NCBI RefSeq assembly: GCF_003149085.1
Contig: NZ_QGDT01000004.1
Location: forward strand, 248,001-312,000
DNA length: 64,000 nucleotides
Source of the DNA: Dyadobacter jejuensis
GTDB taxonomy: Bacteria; Bacteroidota; Bacteroidia; Cytophagales; Spirosomataceae
Reading direction: 5' to 3'
Part shown: positions 25,876 to 34,733 of the stretch, one piece after another
How the letters are laid out: the number at the start of each line of letters is the position of its first letter
Numbering within the stretch: the first letter of the stretch is position 1
The notes under the pieces: model-generated
The model's database searches: none
Told to the model about the DNA's origin: nothing
What the model saw: only the letters and a program-made list of their open reading frames with translations
Position numbers and translations under genes: made by a program

Positions 25876-26457
25876 TCAGATCGTTACGCTTTCCAATGCC
25901 ATCTGTTTTTTAAGGTTGCCTAATGCGCCAAAGATCAAGTTATAAACCGACTGAATATTTATCTTCATCAAATCGGCAATTTCGTGATTGTTGAGGTTCA
26001 TATAGAATTTGAGAAATACCGCCTCCCTTTGTCTTTTTGGTAGGTTATGAATAGCCGAATTCAAATGATGGTTGGTGAGGTCAAATTCCTCTTCAGAGAT
26101 CATATGATTTTCATGAGAGGGGGTATGAATGTGCCAGTATTCGACAGGGATGTCTTCGTTGCTGGTATGCTTCTGCTGGGCGTTAAGGTGTCGTACCAGT
26201 TTACGCTTGATGGAGGCCATTAAATAAAACCGCACCGAGGTCGTATCTCCAAGGGTGTTACGGTTTTTCCAGAGCTCCACAAACAGGTCGTGAATGCAAT
26301 CTTTGATCAACGGTTTGTCGATGGTAAATTGTGAACAATACTGATACAAAATGTTAACATAGGAGCGATATAAGCAGGCATAGGCATACTCATCTCCTTT
26401 TCTAAATTGATCCCAGAAATTGAGTTCTTCTTCTTGTTTGTAGCGTAAATGTGCCAT
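25876..26457 (-). CDS. ECF-type RNA polymerase sigma factor
   Basis: The 193-residue protein has sigma region 2 (KPLIKDCIHDLFVELWKNRN) and region 4 (LPKRQREAVFLKFYMNLNNHEIADLMKINIQSVYNL) with the HTH that reads the -35 element. It belongs to the extracytoplasmic-function group that is abundant in Bacteroidota. No anti-sigma factor (FecR-like) or SusC/SusD pair lies next to it, so its regulatory partner is not visible. Its start is ATG at 26455-26457; a 159-bp gap upstream separates it from ade. Confidence 0.93.
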   Translation of the reverse strand: MAHLRYKQEEELNFWDQFRKGDEYAYACLYRSYVNILYQYCSQFTIDKPLIKDCIHDLFVELWKNRNTLGDTTSVRFYLMASIKRKLVRHLNAQQKHTSNEDIPVEYWHIHTPSHENHMISEEEFDLTNHHLNSAIHNLPKRQREAVFLKFYMNLNNHEIADLMKINIQSVYNLIFGALGNLKKQMALESVTI

Positions 26458-26616
26458 TTTAAGGTTTAGGATTTGATGGGGTTAGGAATTAGGAATTTAT
26501 AAGGGTCAAAAAATCGCTGGTAAATATATTTATAAAATAATAGATTAAAAAAAATATTTCAGGTAAAAATCATATTCCAAATGAATTGTATTATATCTAA
26601 AGTTATTAGAATTGTA

Positions 26617-28269
26617 TTATTCCGCTACGATAAGTTTGAATTCATTCACATCGAAAAGTCCCTTATCGCTTAGTTTTAGATGAGGGATCACCAAAAGAGC
26701 CATAAATGAAAGGGTCATAAATGGAGCGTTTAAGGTAGATTTCAAATTGGTTTTCACGAATTGGTCCAGTAAAGTATATTGTCTCGAAATTTCGTATCCT
26801 TCCACGTCGCTCATTAGGCCAGCAATAGGCAAAGGGATTATCATTTCCTGGTGTGCCCCTACCGCCGACAATCCGCCCTTAGCTTCAATCACCAAATTGA
26901 CGGCACGACTAATACTCTCATCGTCACATCCAACTGCCAGAATATTATGGGAATCGTGCCCCACCGACGACGCTATTGCGCCTTCTTTAAGTCCAAAATT
27001 ATTGATAAAGGATAGCCCCGGCTTAGCTGGATGGTATCGGTTAATAACGGTCAATTTTAAAATGTCTTTTTCCAAGTCTACTTGATAATACCCGTCTCGG
27101 ATATTTAAAGTATCCCTTAGTTCATTTGTAATTAGTTGACCCTCTAAGGCTTGTATTACCCTTACTGGGAGGTCGGTTTTTTTTGCGGATATTCTGAAAT
27201 CTTCTGCTACGGTGGCTTGGCAGTCCATTTTATTGATATGTTCGCTCCTCAGGTCGGGTAGTAAGGAGACTCCCTGGTCGGCTACTTTGTTGCCATCAAG
27301 CCAATTTTCTATGATATTCAGATCCTGGAGGTTGTCTACAATAATAAAATCAGCCGGATCGCCCACCCGCGTTAGCCCGACAGGCAAATGGTAGTGCAGC
27401 ACGGGGTTGACACAAGCACAGGTGAGTACATCCCACAGGTCGTAGCCTAGGGCAAGGGCTCTTTTTACCAGAAGGTTAATATGCCCTTCCTCCAAAGAAT
27501 CGGGATGCTTGTCGTCGGAACAAAACATGAGTCTCTCGGGATGATGGGCCATCAATGGAATGAGGGCATCAAAGTTTCTGGCTGCGCTCCCTTCTCGAAT
27601 CAATATTTTGGCCCCGTACCCAATTTTTTCCTTGGCCTCCTCATAAGTGAAGCATTCGTGGTCGGTACTGATCCCCCGGTCTATGTAGTCCTTGGCGGCT
27701 TGGCCCCTGAGCCCCGGAGCATGCCCGTCAATAGGTTTTTGGACGTCTTGCGCGTGGGCGATCTTTGCCAAAAGTTCTGGATCTCCGTGGAGTACTCCAG
27801 GGAAGTTCATCACTTCTGCTAAATAGCCTATATCCTCTCTAGCCATAAGGGCGGCTATGTCGGCCGCATCGATATGGGCTCCCGCAGTTTCAAAACTCGT
27901 TGCAGGGACGCAGGATGGCGCTCCAAAGCAGAATTTGAAGGGGGTGCGTTTCCCGTCTGTTATCATGAAGTTAATGCCATCGATGCCCAATACATTGGCG
28001 ATTTCGTGCGGATCGGACACCGTAGCCACTGTGCCATGGGTTACGGCCATTCGAGCAAACTGGCTGGGCGTGAGCATAGAGCTCTCTATATGTACGTGGG
28101 CATCTACAAACCCAGGTAGAAGATAAGGTAAAGCCTGGTTTTCGGGGCCCACAGGAGCCAAGGATTGAATTTTTGCACCCGAAATGGTAAGGACTACTTC
28201 TTGTATTGTTCTGTCGAGCAGATTAATATGGTTGACTCTCATAAGGTATCTTTTGAATGCCTTAGCCAT
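26617..28269 (-). CDS. ade: Adenine deaminase
   Basis: Ade hydrolyses adenine to hypoxanthine and ammonia in purine salvage. The 550-residue metal-dependent amidohydrolase has VDAHVHIESSMLTP (metal-binding His pair) near residue 60, DPHEIANVLG, a FCSDDKHPDSLEEGHI element with metal-binding Asp and His, and a C-terminal region with GHDSHNILAVGCDD and LPIAGLMSD. These are specific for adenine deaminase (AdeC type). ATG at 28269 gives an N-terminal MAKAFKRYL; the ATG at 28242 (MRVNHINLLDRT) is closer to other members and is an alternative start. Confidence 0.96.
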   Translation of the reverse strand: MAKAFKRYLMRVNHINLLDRTIQEVVLTISGAKIQSLAPVGPENQALPYLLPGFVDAHVHIESSMLTPSQFARMAVTHGTVATVSDPHEIANVLGIDGINFMITDGKRTPFKFCFGAPSCVPATSFETAGAHIDAADIAALMAREDIGYLAEVMNFPGVLHGDPELLAKIAHAQDVQKPIDGHAPGLRGQAAKDYIDRGISTDHECFTYEEAKEKIGYGAKILIREGSAARNFDALIPLMAHHPERLMFCSDDKHPDSLEEGHINLLVKRALALGYDLWDVLTCACVNPVLHYHLPVGLTRVGDPADFIIVDNLQDLNIIENWLDGNKVADQGVSLLPDLRSEHINKMDCQATVAEDFRISAKKTDLPVRVIQALEGQLITNELRDTLNIRDGYYQVDLEKDILKLTVINRYHPAKPGLSFINNFGLKEGAIASSVGHDSHNILAVGCDDESISRAVNLVIEAKGGLSAVGAHQEMIIPLPIAGLMSDVEGYEISRQYTLLDQFVKTNLKSTLNAPFMTLSFMALLVIPHLKLSDKGLFDVNEFKLIVAE

Positions 28270-28331
28270 TTGGCTACCAGCAGTTTTAATGGATATTATT
28301 ACCGAATATACTTCTTAAAAGTCGCTGGGCA

Positions 28332-29198
28332 CTAGTAGCGATTATTTTTTTGGTATTGTAATGGACTGATTCCCATTATATTTTTAAAACATTTGTTAAA
28401 ATTGGCGAAGTTATTAAACCCACTTTCGAAGCAAATCTGGGCAACGGGCCACTTTTCTTCCAGTAATAGCTTGCAAGCATGCCCTATCCGAAGCTCTATT
28501 AGAAACTGGGAGTACGTTTTTCGACTCCGACTCTTAAAATACCGACAAAAGGAATGTGGGCTAATATTGGCAATATCGGCTATTTCTGCAATGCTAATCT
28601 TCTTTTGGAAATTCTGTAAGGTATAGCTATATATGGCATTGATCCGGTCCGTATCGAAGGGATCCAGGGACTTTAAGTTAAAGTCGTTGGACAACTGTAC
28701 GGTATCGGAGGCAAATGCCAGCTTGTTTAATATTTGAAGCAAAAGGATGATTCGGTTTTCCTTGGGGTTTCGCAGCAATTGTTGCATTAAGGGTATAACT
28801 TGCTCTTTTATTTTGCCATTGAACTTTAGGCCTGAAGCCGCCTTTTGGAATAAGTCGCGGAGGGGTTTGTTTTCGGGGAGCTCAAGGAAGGTGGTGCCGA
28901 ACAGATCGGGTAAAAAGTGAAGAACTGTAGCCTGAGCGTGCAGGTTTTCGTGGCCCTCAAAGTATTTGTCATCGCAGCGCCAATAATGTGGTAAATTGGG
29001 CCCTATCAACAAGAGATCGCCGTTATGGAAGTTCTGGATGTTATCGCCTATAAATTGTCGGCCCGATCCCTGTTCGATCAAAACTAGCTCCATTTCGGGG
29101 TGATAATGCCAACGATCGTAAAAGTACAGTACCACATCCCTTCGAATGCTAAAGGAATTTTGGGTAGCCTTTGGTACCTTAATTAATTGTGGTTTCAT
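28332..29198 (-). CDS. AraC-family transcriptional regulator
   Basis: The 288-residue protein has an N-terminal cupin-like sensor domain (with the WHYHPEMELVLIEQGSG element) and a C-terminal AraC pair of helix-turn-helices: ISIAEIADIANISPHSFCRY and the second near WPVAQICFESGFNN. It is a DNA-binding sensor of a small ligand, usually a sugar. The gene is divergent from the catabolic operon that begins at 29460, so it is the likely regulator of that operon (inference from position). The 261-bp intergenic region between the two would hold the operators. Confidence 0.93.
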   Translation of the reverse strand: MKPQLIKVPKATQNSFSIRRDVVLYFYDRWHYHPEMELVLIEQGSGRQFIGDNIQNFHNGDLLLIGPNLPHYWRCDDKYFEGHENLHAQATVLHFLPDLFGTTFLELPENKPLRDLFQKAASGLKFNGKIKEQVIPLMQQLLRNPKENRIILLLQILNKLAFASDTVQLSNDFNLKSLDPFDTDRINAIYSYTLQNFQKKISIAEIADIANISPHSFCRYFKSRSRKTYSQFLIELRIGHACKLLLEEKWPVAQICFESGFNNFANFNKCFKNIMGISPLQYQKNNRY

Positions 29199-29405
29199 AG
29201 CTTAAATACACTTAAGTGACGAATTTAAGTATTTTGTTGCCAATATAGTTTAAGATAATGCTAGAAATGTAAAATTTCTCATGACTTATATTTCATTATT
29301 TTGTCGTAGAAAGTCAGGAACCGAAAAATTATGTTTCTTTGATCAGTATTTCAGCTACTGATTAATCTCTTATGTAATTCAGTGGTTTTATCCGAAATGC
29401 CTCCA

Positions 29406-29413
29406 TAGATTTG
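29406..29413 (+). promoter_or_regulatory. Candidate -7 element of the catabolic operon
   Basis: TAGATTTG fits TAnnTTTG and lies 46 bp before the ATG of the dehydratase gene. A clear -33 TTTG is missing, which would fit activation by the divergent AraC regulator. Confidence 0.4.
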
Positions 29414-29459
29414 CTTCAGAGATAATTTCTTGACTTAATAAATAACAATAAAATATAAC

Positions 29460-31112
29460 ATGGCGTCTAAATTTTTAAAAGTTCATCCTTCCGATAATGT
29501 AATTGTAGCCCTGCGTGATCAAGAGTCCAATGCGGTAGCTGAATACCTGGGGGAGCAATATACCTTACCTTATGGGGTAATGGCCAAACACAAATTTGTT
29601 ACCGAGGATATCGATACAGGAGGCGCCATCATCATGTATGGGGTGTTGGTGGGACGAGCCACCCAGCCTATTAAGAGAGGGGAACCTATTACTACTTTTA
29701 ACCTAAAGCATGATGCTCACGACTATAGCACGGCCAATCGCCAACCCTATAGCTATACCCAGCCTGATGTAAGCAAATGGGCCGATCGTACCTTTAATGG
29801 GTACCATCGTGCCGACGGCCGTGTAGGTACCTATAATTACTGGCTGGTTCTGCCCCTCGTGTTCTGTGAAAACAGGAATGTTCTGATCATGAAGGATGCT
29901 TTTGAAAGGGAATTGGGATATGCCCAAACCGACCTGTACCGTCGGCATGTTCATGCTATGTTAGAGGCTTACAAAACGGGTGATAACAGCCAATTGAAGC
30001 GGCTAGAGACCTTTGCCGAAAAGCCTGACCAGGGGCAGTTTTCAGAGCGCCCTTTTCCCAATGTCGATGGAATCAAATTCTTGACTCATGAAGGGGGTTG
30101 TGGAGGGACACGCCAGGATGCCAATACCCTTTGTGCGCTTTTTGCTGCCTATGCCGTTCACCCCAATGTGGCGGGTATTACGGTATTGAGTTTGGGATGC
30201 CAAAACTCTGAATTGAAAACCTTAGAAGACGAAATTAAGAAAAGGGACCCCAACTTTGATAAGCCATTCTTTGCTTTTGAGCACCAAAAAGGAACGGAAT
30301 ATTCATTGATGTCCGGAGCCATTAAAGAGACCTTTAATGGACTTACCAAGATAAATCAATTTGAAAGGGAGGCGGCACCTTTGTCCAAATTGAGCGTTGG
30401 ACTAAAATGCGGAGGATCCGATGGCTTTTCTGGGATATCGGCCAACCCGGTATTAGGACACCTTTCCGACCTGGTTGTAGGCCTGGGAGGCCAAACCTTA
30501 CTGGCAGAGTTTCCTGAACTCAATGGAGTAGAACAGGAATTGCTCAACCGGTGTGTTACCGAAGAAAAAGCAGCCAAATTTGAGAAACTAATGAGGGACT
30601 ACGCCGGAAAAGCGGAAGCTGTAGGCTCTGCCTTTGCCTTCAACCCCTCCCCAGGCAATATTAAAGATGGGCTGATCACCGATGCCATCAAGTCGGCGGG
30701 TGCCGCCAAAAAAGGAGGTAACGCCTATATTGCCGATGTGTTAAACTACACCGAAAGGGCTACGCTACCTGGGCTACATCTGGTATGTACACCAGGTAAC
30801 GATGTAGAAGCTACCACGGGACAAACAGCCGCCGGTGCCAATATGATTCTGTTCACCACTGGCTTGGGGACCCCAACGGGTAACCCGGTATGTCCGGTGG
30901 CTAAGGTGGCGACCAATACTAAGCTAGCCGAGCGGATGCCCGACGTGATCGACTTCGACTGCGGGCCCGTAGTCGACGGGAGCCAATCTATAGAAGAAAA
31001 TGCAGAAAATCTGCTGGAGTATGTCATTAAGGCGGCTAGCGGAGAGCTCACAAAGGCGCAACAATTAGGACAAGATGACTTTATCCCCTGGAAAAGAGGG
31101 GTATCCCTTTAA
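29460..31112 (+). CDS. UxaA-family sugar-acid dehydratase (altronate/galactarate/fuconate type)
   Basis: The 550-residue protein has an N-terminal SAF domain (about 10-85, with MAKHKFVTEDIDTGGAI) and the UxaA catalytic part with HEGGCGGTRQD, LGCQN, LKCGGSDGFSG and a C-terminal GLGTPTGNPVCP. UxaA dehydratases remove water from sugar acids such as altronate using Fe2+ and give 2-keto-3-deoxy products. Beside an SDR, an FAH hydrolase and a fuconolactonase, the expected substrate is a 6-deoxy sugar acid (L-fuconate or L-rhamnonate). In the described Xanthomonas pathway this step uses an enolase-superfamily dehydratase, so this would be a replacement. The substrate is an inference. It leads the operon. 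Confidence 0.92.
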   Translation: MASKFLKVHPSDNVIVALRDQESNAVAEYLGEQYTLPYGVMAKHKFVTEDIDTGGAIIMYGVLVGRATQPIKRGEPITTFNLKHDAHDYSTANRQPYSYTQPDVSKWADRTFNGYHRADGRVGTYNYWLVLPLVFCENRNVLIMKDAFERELGYAQTDLYRRHVHAMLEAYKTGDNSQLKRLETFAEKPDQGQFSERPFPNVDGIKFLTHEGGCGGTRQDANTLCALFAAYAVHPNVAGITVLSLGCQNSELKTLEDEIKKRDPNFDKPFFAFEHQKGTEYSLMSGAIKETFNGLTKINQFEREAAPLSKLSVGLKCGGSDGFSGISANPVLGHLSDLVVGLGGQTLLAEFPELNGVEQELLNRCVTEEKAAKFEKLMRDYAGKAEAVGSAFAFNPSPGNIKDGLITDAIKSAGAAKKGGNAYIADVLNYTERATLPGLHLVCTPGNDVEATTGQTAAGANMILFTTGLGTPTGNPVCPVAKVATNTKLAERMPDVIDFDCGPVVDGSQSIEENAENLLEYVIKAASGELTKAQQLGQDDFIPWKRGVSL

Positions 31113-31185
31113 TTGATTCACCTCTTTGGTGTCTGCCTCGAAGTAGGTGCCAAAGAACAGAGTATTATTCTTTGAAAGAAAAAAT

Positions 31186-31959
31186 ATGTTTAGTTTAAAA
31201 GGTAAAGTAGTGATTGTTACTGGAGGTGCCAGTGGGATTGGTTTGGCGATAAGCCAAACTTTTGCCAAGCAAGGAGCCTTCGTACATATTTTGGAGCTAA
31301 ATGAAGATTTGGCTCAGCAAGTGGCTGCCGACATCATTAAGAATGGTGGGTTGGCTCAGGCGCATGTCGTCAACGTGGCCGATCAGGCCCAAGTTCGGAA
31401 GGTGGTCGATGCGATTGCCACCTTAGGCCCTATCAACATCCTGGTCAACAATGCTGGAATTGCCCATATTGGCAAGGCGCATACCACCTCTGAAGAGGAT
31501 ATGGATAAAATATACCAGGTAAATATCAAAGGGGTTTATAATTGCCTGAACGTCACGCTGCCCCATATGATCGGCGCCGGAGGTGGGGTAATATTAAATA
31601 TGGCCTCTATTGCCGCTACCGTAGGGCTGGTCGATCGCTTCGCCTATTCTGCCGCCAAAGGTGCGGTGTATTCCATGACTTTGTCGGTGGCCAGGGACTA
31701 TCTGGATCAGAACATTCGATGCAATAGTATATCTCCTGCCCGGGTACATACTCCTTTTGTAGACGGTTTTTTAAAGAAAAATTATCCAGGCAAGGAAGCG
31801 GAGATGTTCGAAAAATTATCGAAAACCCAACCCATTGGTCGTATGGCCAAGCCTGATGAAATTGGTGCCTTGGCACTTTACCTATGTTCCGATGAGGCGG
31901 GATTCGTAACGGGCTGCGATTATTTGATTGACGGAGGTTTTGAAAAATTGAATACCTAA
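31186..31959 (+). CDS. SDR-family dehydrogenase (2-keto-3-deoxy-fuconate dehydrogenase-like)
   Basis: The 257-residue classical SDR begins MFSLKGKVVIVTGGASGIGL, followed by the NNAG motif, the Ser of the catalytic triad in NMASIA, and YSAAKGAVYS with the catalytic Tyr-Lys. The C-terminal EAGFVTGCDYLIDGGF is the usual ending. Given its neighbours, it likely oxidises 2-keto-3-deoxy-L-fuconate (or the rhamnonate analogue) at C4 with NAD+. A GTG 39 nt upstream is in frame but adds residues that do not fit the family; ATG at 31186 is preferred. The gap to the upstream dehydratase is 73 bp. Confidence 0.93.
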   Translation: MFSLKGKVVIVTGGASGIGLAISQTFAKQGAFVHILELNEDLAQQVAADIIKNGGLAQAHVVNVADQAQVRKVVDAIATLGPINILVNNAGIAHIGKAHTTSEEDMDKIYQVNIKGVYNCLNVTLPHMIGAGGGVILNMASIAATVGLVDRFAYSAAKGAVYSMTLSVARDYLDQNIRCNSISPARVHTPFVDGFLKKNYPGKEAEMFEKLSKTQPIGRMAKPDEIGALALYLCSDEAGFVTGCDYLIDGGFEKLNT

Positions 31960-32036
31960 CGATTTCCGTTGGAAATTTGAAAAGAATTGATGTGTAATAA
32001 GTGGCCGCTTAGGTAGCCCATAAATCTATTGATATA

Positions 32037-32897
32037 ATGAAATTATTTCGTTTTGGTGCGTTTGAACAAGAAAAGCCAGGTGTTGAACTAAGCGATGGTA
32101 AGTCCTTAGATGTTTCTGGCTTTGGAGAAGATTTTAATGAGCAGTTTTTTGCTACCGATGGCCTTTCCCGTTTGCAGGAATGGTTAAAAGAGAACCAGGC
32201 CGACTGTCCCATTTTGGAAAAAGGCTTTCGCTATGGATCCTGTGTGGCTCGCCCTTCAAAGATTGTCTGCGTGGGGATGAACTATGCCAAGCATGCTTAC
32301 GAGTCAGGTGCTACGGAGCTTCCTAAAGAGCCGATTATCTTTTTTAAAGCAACCTCGGCGCTATGCGGACCCTTCGATAACGTGGTGATTCCACGCGGAT
32401 CAGAGAAGACCGACTGGGAAGTAGAATTGGCCGTAGTAATCGGCAAAAGGGCCAGCTATGTATCTGAAGAGGATGCTTTGAGTTATGTGGCAGGATATGC
32501 CATTCATAACGACTATTCGGAGCGGGCTTACCAGCTAGAAAGAGGTGGGCAATGGGTGAAAGGAAAGAGCAACGATACCTTTGCTCCAATAGGACCCTAC
32601 CTGGTACCTGCGAGTGATGTGGCCAATCCCAATCAGCTGGATCTTTGGCTTTCATTGAATGGTAAAAAGATTCAAGATAGCAATACTTCGGATATGATTT
32701 TCCAAATTCCATTCCTGGTAAGCTACCTTAGCCAGTTTATGAGTTTACTTCCGGGTGATGTTATCACGACGGGGACTCCGGCGGGCGTAGGGCTAGGTAT
32801 GAAGCCACAGGTATACTTGAAACCAGGCGATATCGTAGAGTTAGGAATTGAAGGGCTTGGGGTACAACGTCAGGAGGCTCAGGCTTGGAAGGCTTGA
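32037..32897 (+). CDS. FAH-family hydrolase (2,4-diketo-3-deoxy-fuconate hydrolase-like)
   Basis: The 286-residue protein has the fumarylacetoacetate hydrolase fold. VCVGMNYAKHAYESG, PIIFFKATSALCGPFDNV and DWEVELAVVIGKR carry the metal-binding Glu and Asp residues, and NDYSERAYQLERGGQWVKGKS is a strongly conserved catalytic block. The family splits C-C bonds of diketo acids. In the deoxysugar pathways it cleaves 2,4-diketo-3-deoxy-L-fuconate (or rhamnonate) to pyruvate and L-lactate. Position third in the cluster, with the lut genes a few kb downstream, supports that role. Confidence 0.93.
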   Translation: MKLFRFGAFEQEKPGVELSDGKSLDVSGFGEDFNEQFFATDGLSRLQEWLKENQADCPILEKGFRYGSCVARPSKIVCVGMNYAKHAYESGATELPKEPIIFFKATSALCGPFDNVVIPRGSEKTDWEVELAVVIGKRASYVSEEDALSYVAGYAIHNDYSERAYQLERGGQWVKGKSNDTFAPIGPYLVPASDVANPNQLDLWLSLNGKKIQDSNTSDMIFQIPFLVSYLSQFMSLLPGDVITTGTPAGVGLGMKPQVYLKPGDIVELGIEGLGVQRQEAQAWKA

Positions 32898-32955
32898 AAG
32901 GGCGTTTGAGAATGTTTATCAGTGATTTTTAATCCTTTCCAAACAGTATTTAGGA

Positions 32956-33789
32956 ATGTATATCGATTCGCATCAACATTTTTGGTTTTTCGATCCAATA
33001 CGTGATTCATGGATCACTACCGAGATGTCGGTGATTCAGAAGAATTTTCTTCCAGAGGACTTAAAGCCGATTCTCGATGAAAATGGGATTGGGGGTTGTG
33101 TGGCCGTTCAGGCCAGCCAGTCCGATTCCGAAACGACTTTCTTGCTGCAACAGGCAGAGGCCAATGAGTTTATCAAGGGGGTGGTCGGCTGGATCGACCT
33201 AAAAGATAAGGATCTATACGACCAGCTAGACCGCCTGACACAGTTCGAAAAACTAAAAGGATTCCGCCATGTGGTTCAGGGAGAACCCGACGGGTTTATG
33301 CTCGATACGCAATTTGTAAAAGGGGTAAGAGCCCTAGCGGCATTCGATTTTAGTTACGATATCCTGATATATCCGCACCAGCTGCAAGAGGCTTTTGAGT
33401 TTGCCCGACAGTTGCCAGAAGTAAGAATGGTCGTCGATCATATTGCCAAGCCGTATATCAAGAAGGGGGAAGTCGACGCTTGGGCTGAGGGGATGGTCCA
33501 GTTGGCATCATTGCCCAATGTGTCCTGTAAGGTGTCGGGTATGGTCACCGAGGCGGACTGGACGGCTTGGAAGCCATCCGATTTTACCCCTTATCTCGAT
33601 GTGGTTTTCGAGGCTTTTGGTCCCGATCGCCTGATGTTTGGCTCCGATTGGCCAGTATGCCTTGTGGCCGCATCGTATAAAGAAATGAAACAAGTGCTCG
33701 ACCAATATCTTGCCTCTTTCGAGAACACGGATCGTGAGAAGATTATGGGGGGGAATGCCGCGAAGTTTTATCGCCTTGAGCTGGCCTAA
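32956..33789 (+). CDS. Amidohydrolase family protein, L-fuconolactonase-like
   Basis: The 277-residue protein belongs to the amidohydrolase-2 (ACMSD) branch that includes L-fuconolactonase and L-rhamnono-gamma-lactonase. It starts IDSHQHFWFFD, with the HxH metal site. GVVGWIDL, RMVVDHIAKP and FGSDWPVC complete the metal-site set. It would open the lactone formed by oxidation of the free sugar, giving the acid used by the dehydratase. No sugar 1-dehydrogenase or transporter is encoded in this cluster. The gap to the hydrolase gene is 58 bp. Confidence 0.92.
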   Translation: MYIDSHQHFWFFDPIRDSWITTEMSVIQKNFLPEDLKPILDENGIGGCVAVQASQSDSETTFLLQQAEANEFIKGVVGWIDLKDKDLYDQLDRLTQFEKLKGFRHVVQGEPDGFMLDTQFVKGVRALAAFDFSYDILIYPHQLQEAFEFARQLPEVRMVVDHIAKPYIKKGEVDAWAEGMVQLASLPNVSCKVSGMVTEADWTAWKPSDFTPYLDVVFEAFGPDRLMFGSDWPVCLVAASYKEMKQVLDQYLASFENTDREKIMGGNAAKFYRLELA

Positions 33790-33910
33790 TTTTCGAAATA
33801 CTCAGGTAAGCAGGTGTCGGGTAGTAATATTAAAATTTGAAAAATAGAAATAAGACTAGTTAATTTAAGCAAATACAACTGTTTAGTCTAAAATTATGGT
33901 ATTTGTTTAA

Positions 33911-34732
33911 ATGTATAGTCCACCGAAGAAAAGCAAAAGGTTTGGTCTGGTTAAGAGGGCAGTGCATGCGGTTTTATTACTTTTGATGATGCTCACCTTA
34001 ACCAGTACCGAACATAAAAGGGCCACCGAAGTAAAGGTCATGAGCTTTAATATACGACATGGTATTGGCATGGACGAGCAAAATAATATGCTCGGTATAT
34101 TAAAAATTATTCAAAATGAAAAGCCCGACTTGGTGGCCCTACAGGCGGTGGATAGCCTGGAAACGGAAGGTAAAATTCAGTTTCAACTACGACAACTGGC
34201 TATTCAAACGGGGATGTACTATGTATATGGTATTACCGATCGCTCCGACAATGGAAGCCAAGGAGTAGGCATACTCTCGAGATGGCCTTTTGAAAAGAGT
34301 CAGATCATTAATTTGCCATCCACTCCCGGAGCCGATCCTAAGGTGTTATTATGTGGGCTTGTGAAGCTTCATAAGGGGTTTTCAATTCGATTTTGTAGTT
34401 CTCGATTGGAGTATGCCTCTGTATTAGATCGTGCCCTGCAGGCCGCTTATATCAATAGAATGTTAGAGGAGAGCATTCAGCCGGTGGTACTAGGAATGGA
34501 TATGGGGGCTCGTCCCAATGAACAACCCTATTTCTCTTTTAGGAAAAACTGGCGAGATGCAGCAGAAGGTTCGCTATTGAGCACCTGGAACGAAGGACTA
34601 TCGGGAGACCGATTGGATTATATTTTTGTTTTATTGAATAATAGTGTAAGGGTGAGTCATTATAAGGTCATTAGGAAATACCCCGAAGTGTCCGATCACT
34701 ATCCCATAACAGCCACCATAGAATTTTGGTAA
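33911..34732 (+). CDS. Endonuclease/exonuclease/phosphatase-fold protein lacking key residues
   Basis: The 273-residue protein has an N-terminal hydrophobic segment (residues 16-32, signal or anchor) and the EEP fold. The fold is seen from VMSFNIRHGIGMD, LVALQAVD, ILSRWPF, the GARP segment, RLDYIF and SDHYPI. Catalytic positions are altered: the usual metal-binding Glu in LVALQEVD is Ala79, the His of NTHLDH is Arg165 (SSRLEY), and the Asn of GDFN is Gly199 (MDMG). Asn47, Asp197 and the SDH motif (261-263) are kept. It is probably an inactive fold or has a different chemistry. It sits between the fuconolactonase-like gene (121 bp away) and lutA (1 bp away). Confidence 0.85.
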   Translation: MYSPPKKSKRFGLVKRAVHAVLLLLMMLTLTSTEHKRATEVKVMSFNIRHGIGMDEQNNMLGILKIIQNEKPDLVALQAVDSLETEGKIQFQLRQLAIQTGMYYVYGITDRSDNGSQGVGILSRWPFEKSQIINLPSTPGADPKVLLCGLVKLHKGFSIRFCSSRLEYASVLDRALQAAYINRMLEESIQPVVLGMDMGARPNEQPYFSFRKNWRDAAEGSLLSTWNEGLSGDRLDYIFVLLNNSVRVSHYKVIRKYPEVSDHYPITATIEFW

Positions 34733-34733
34733 T

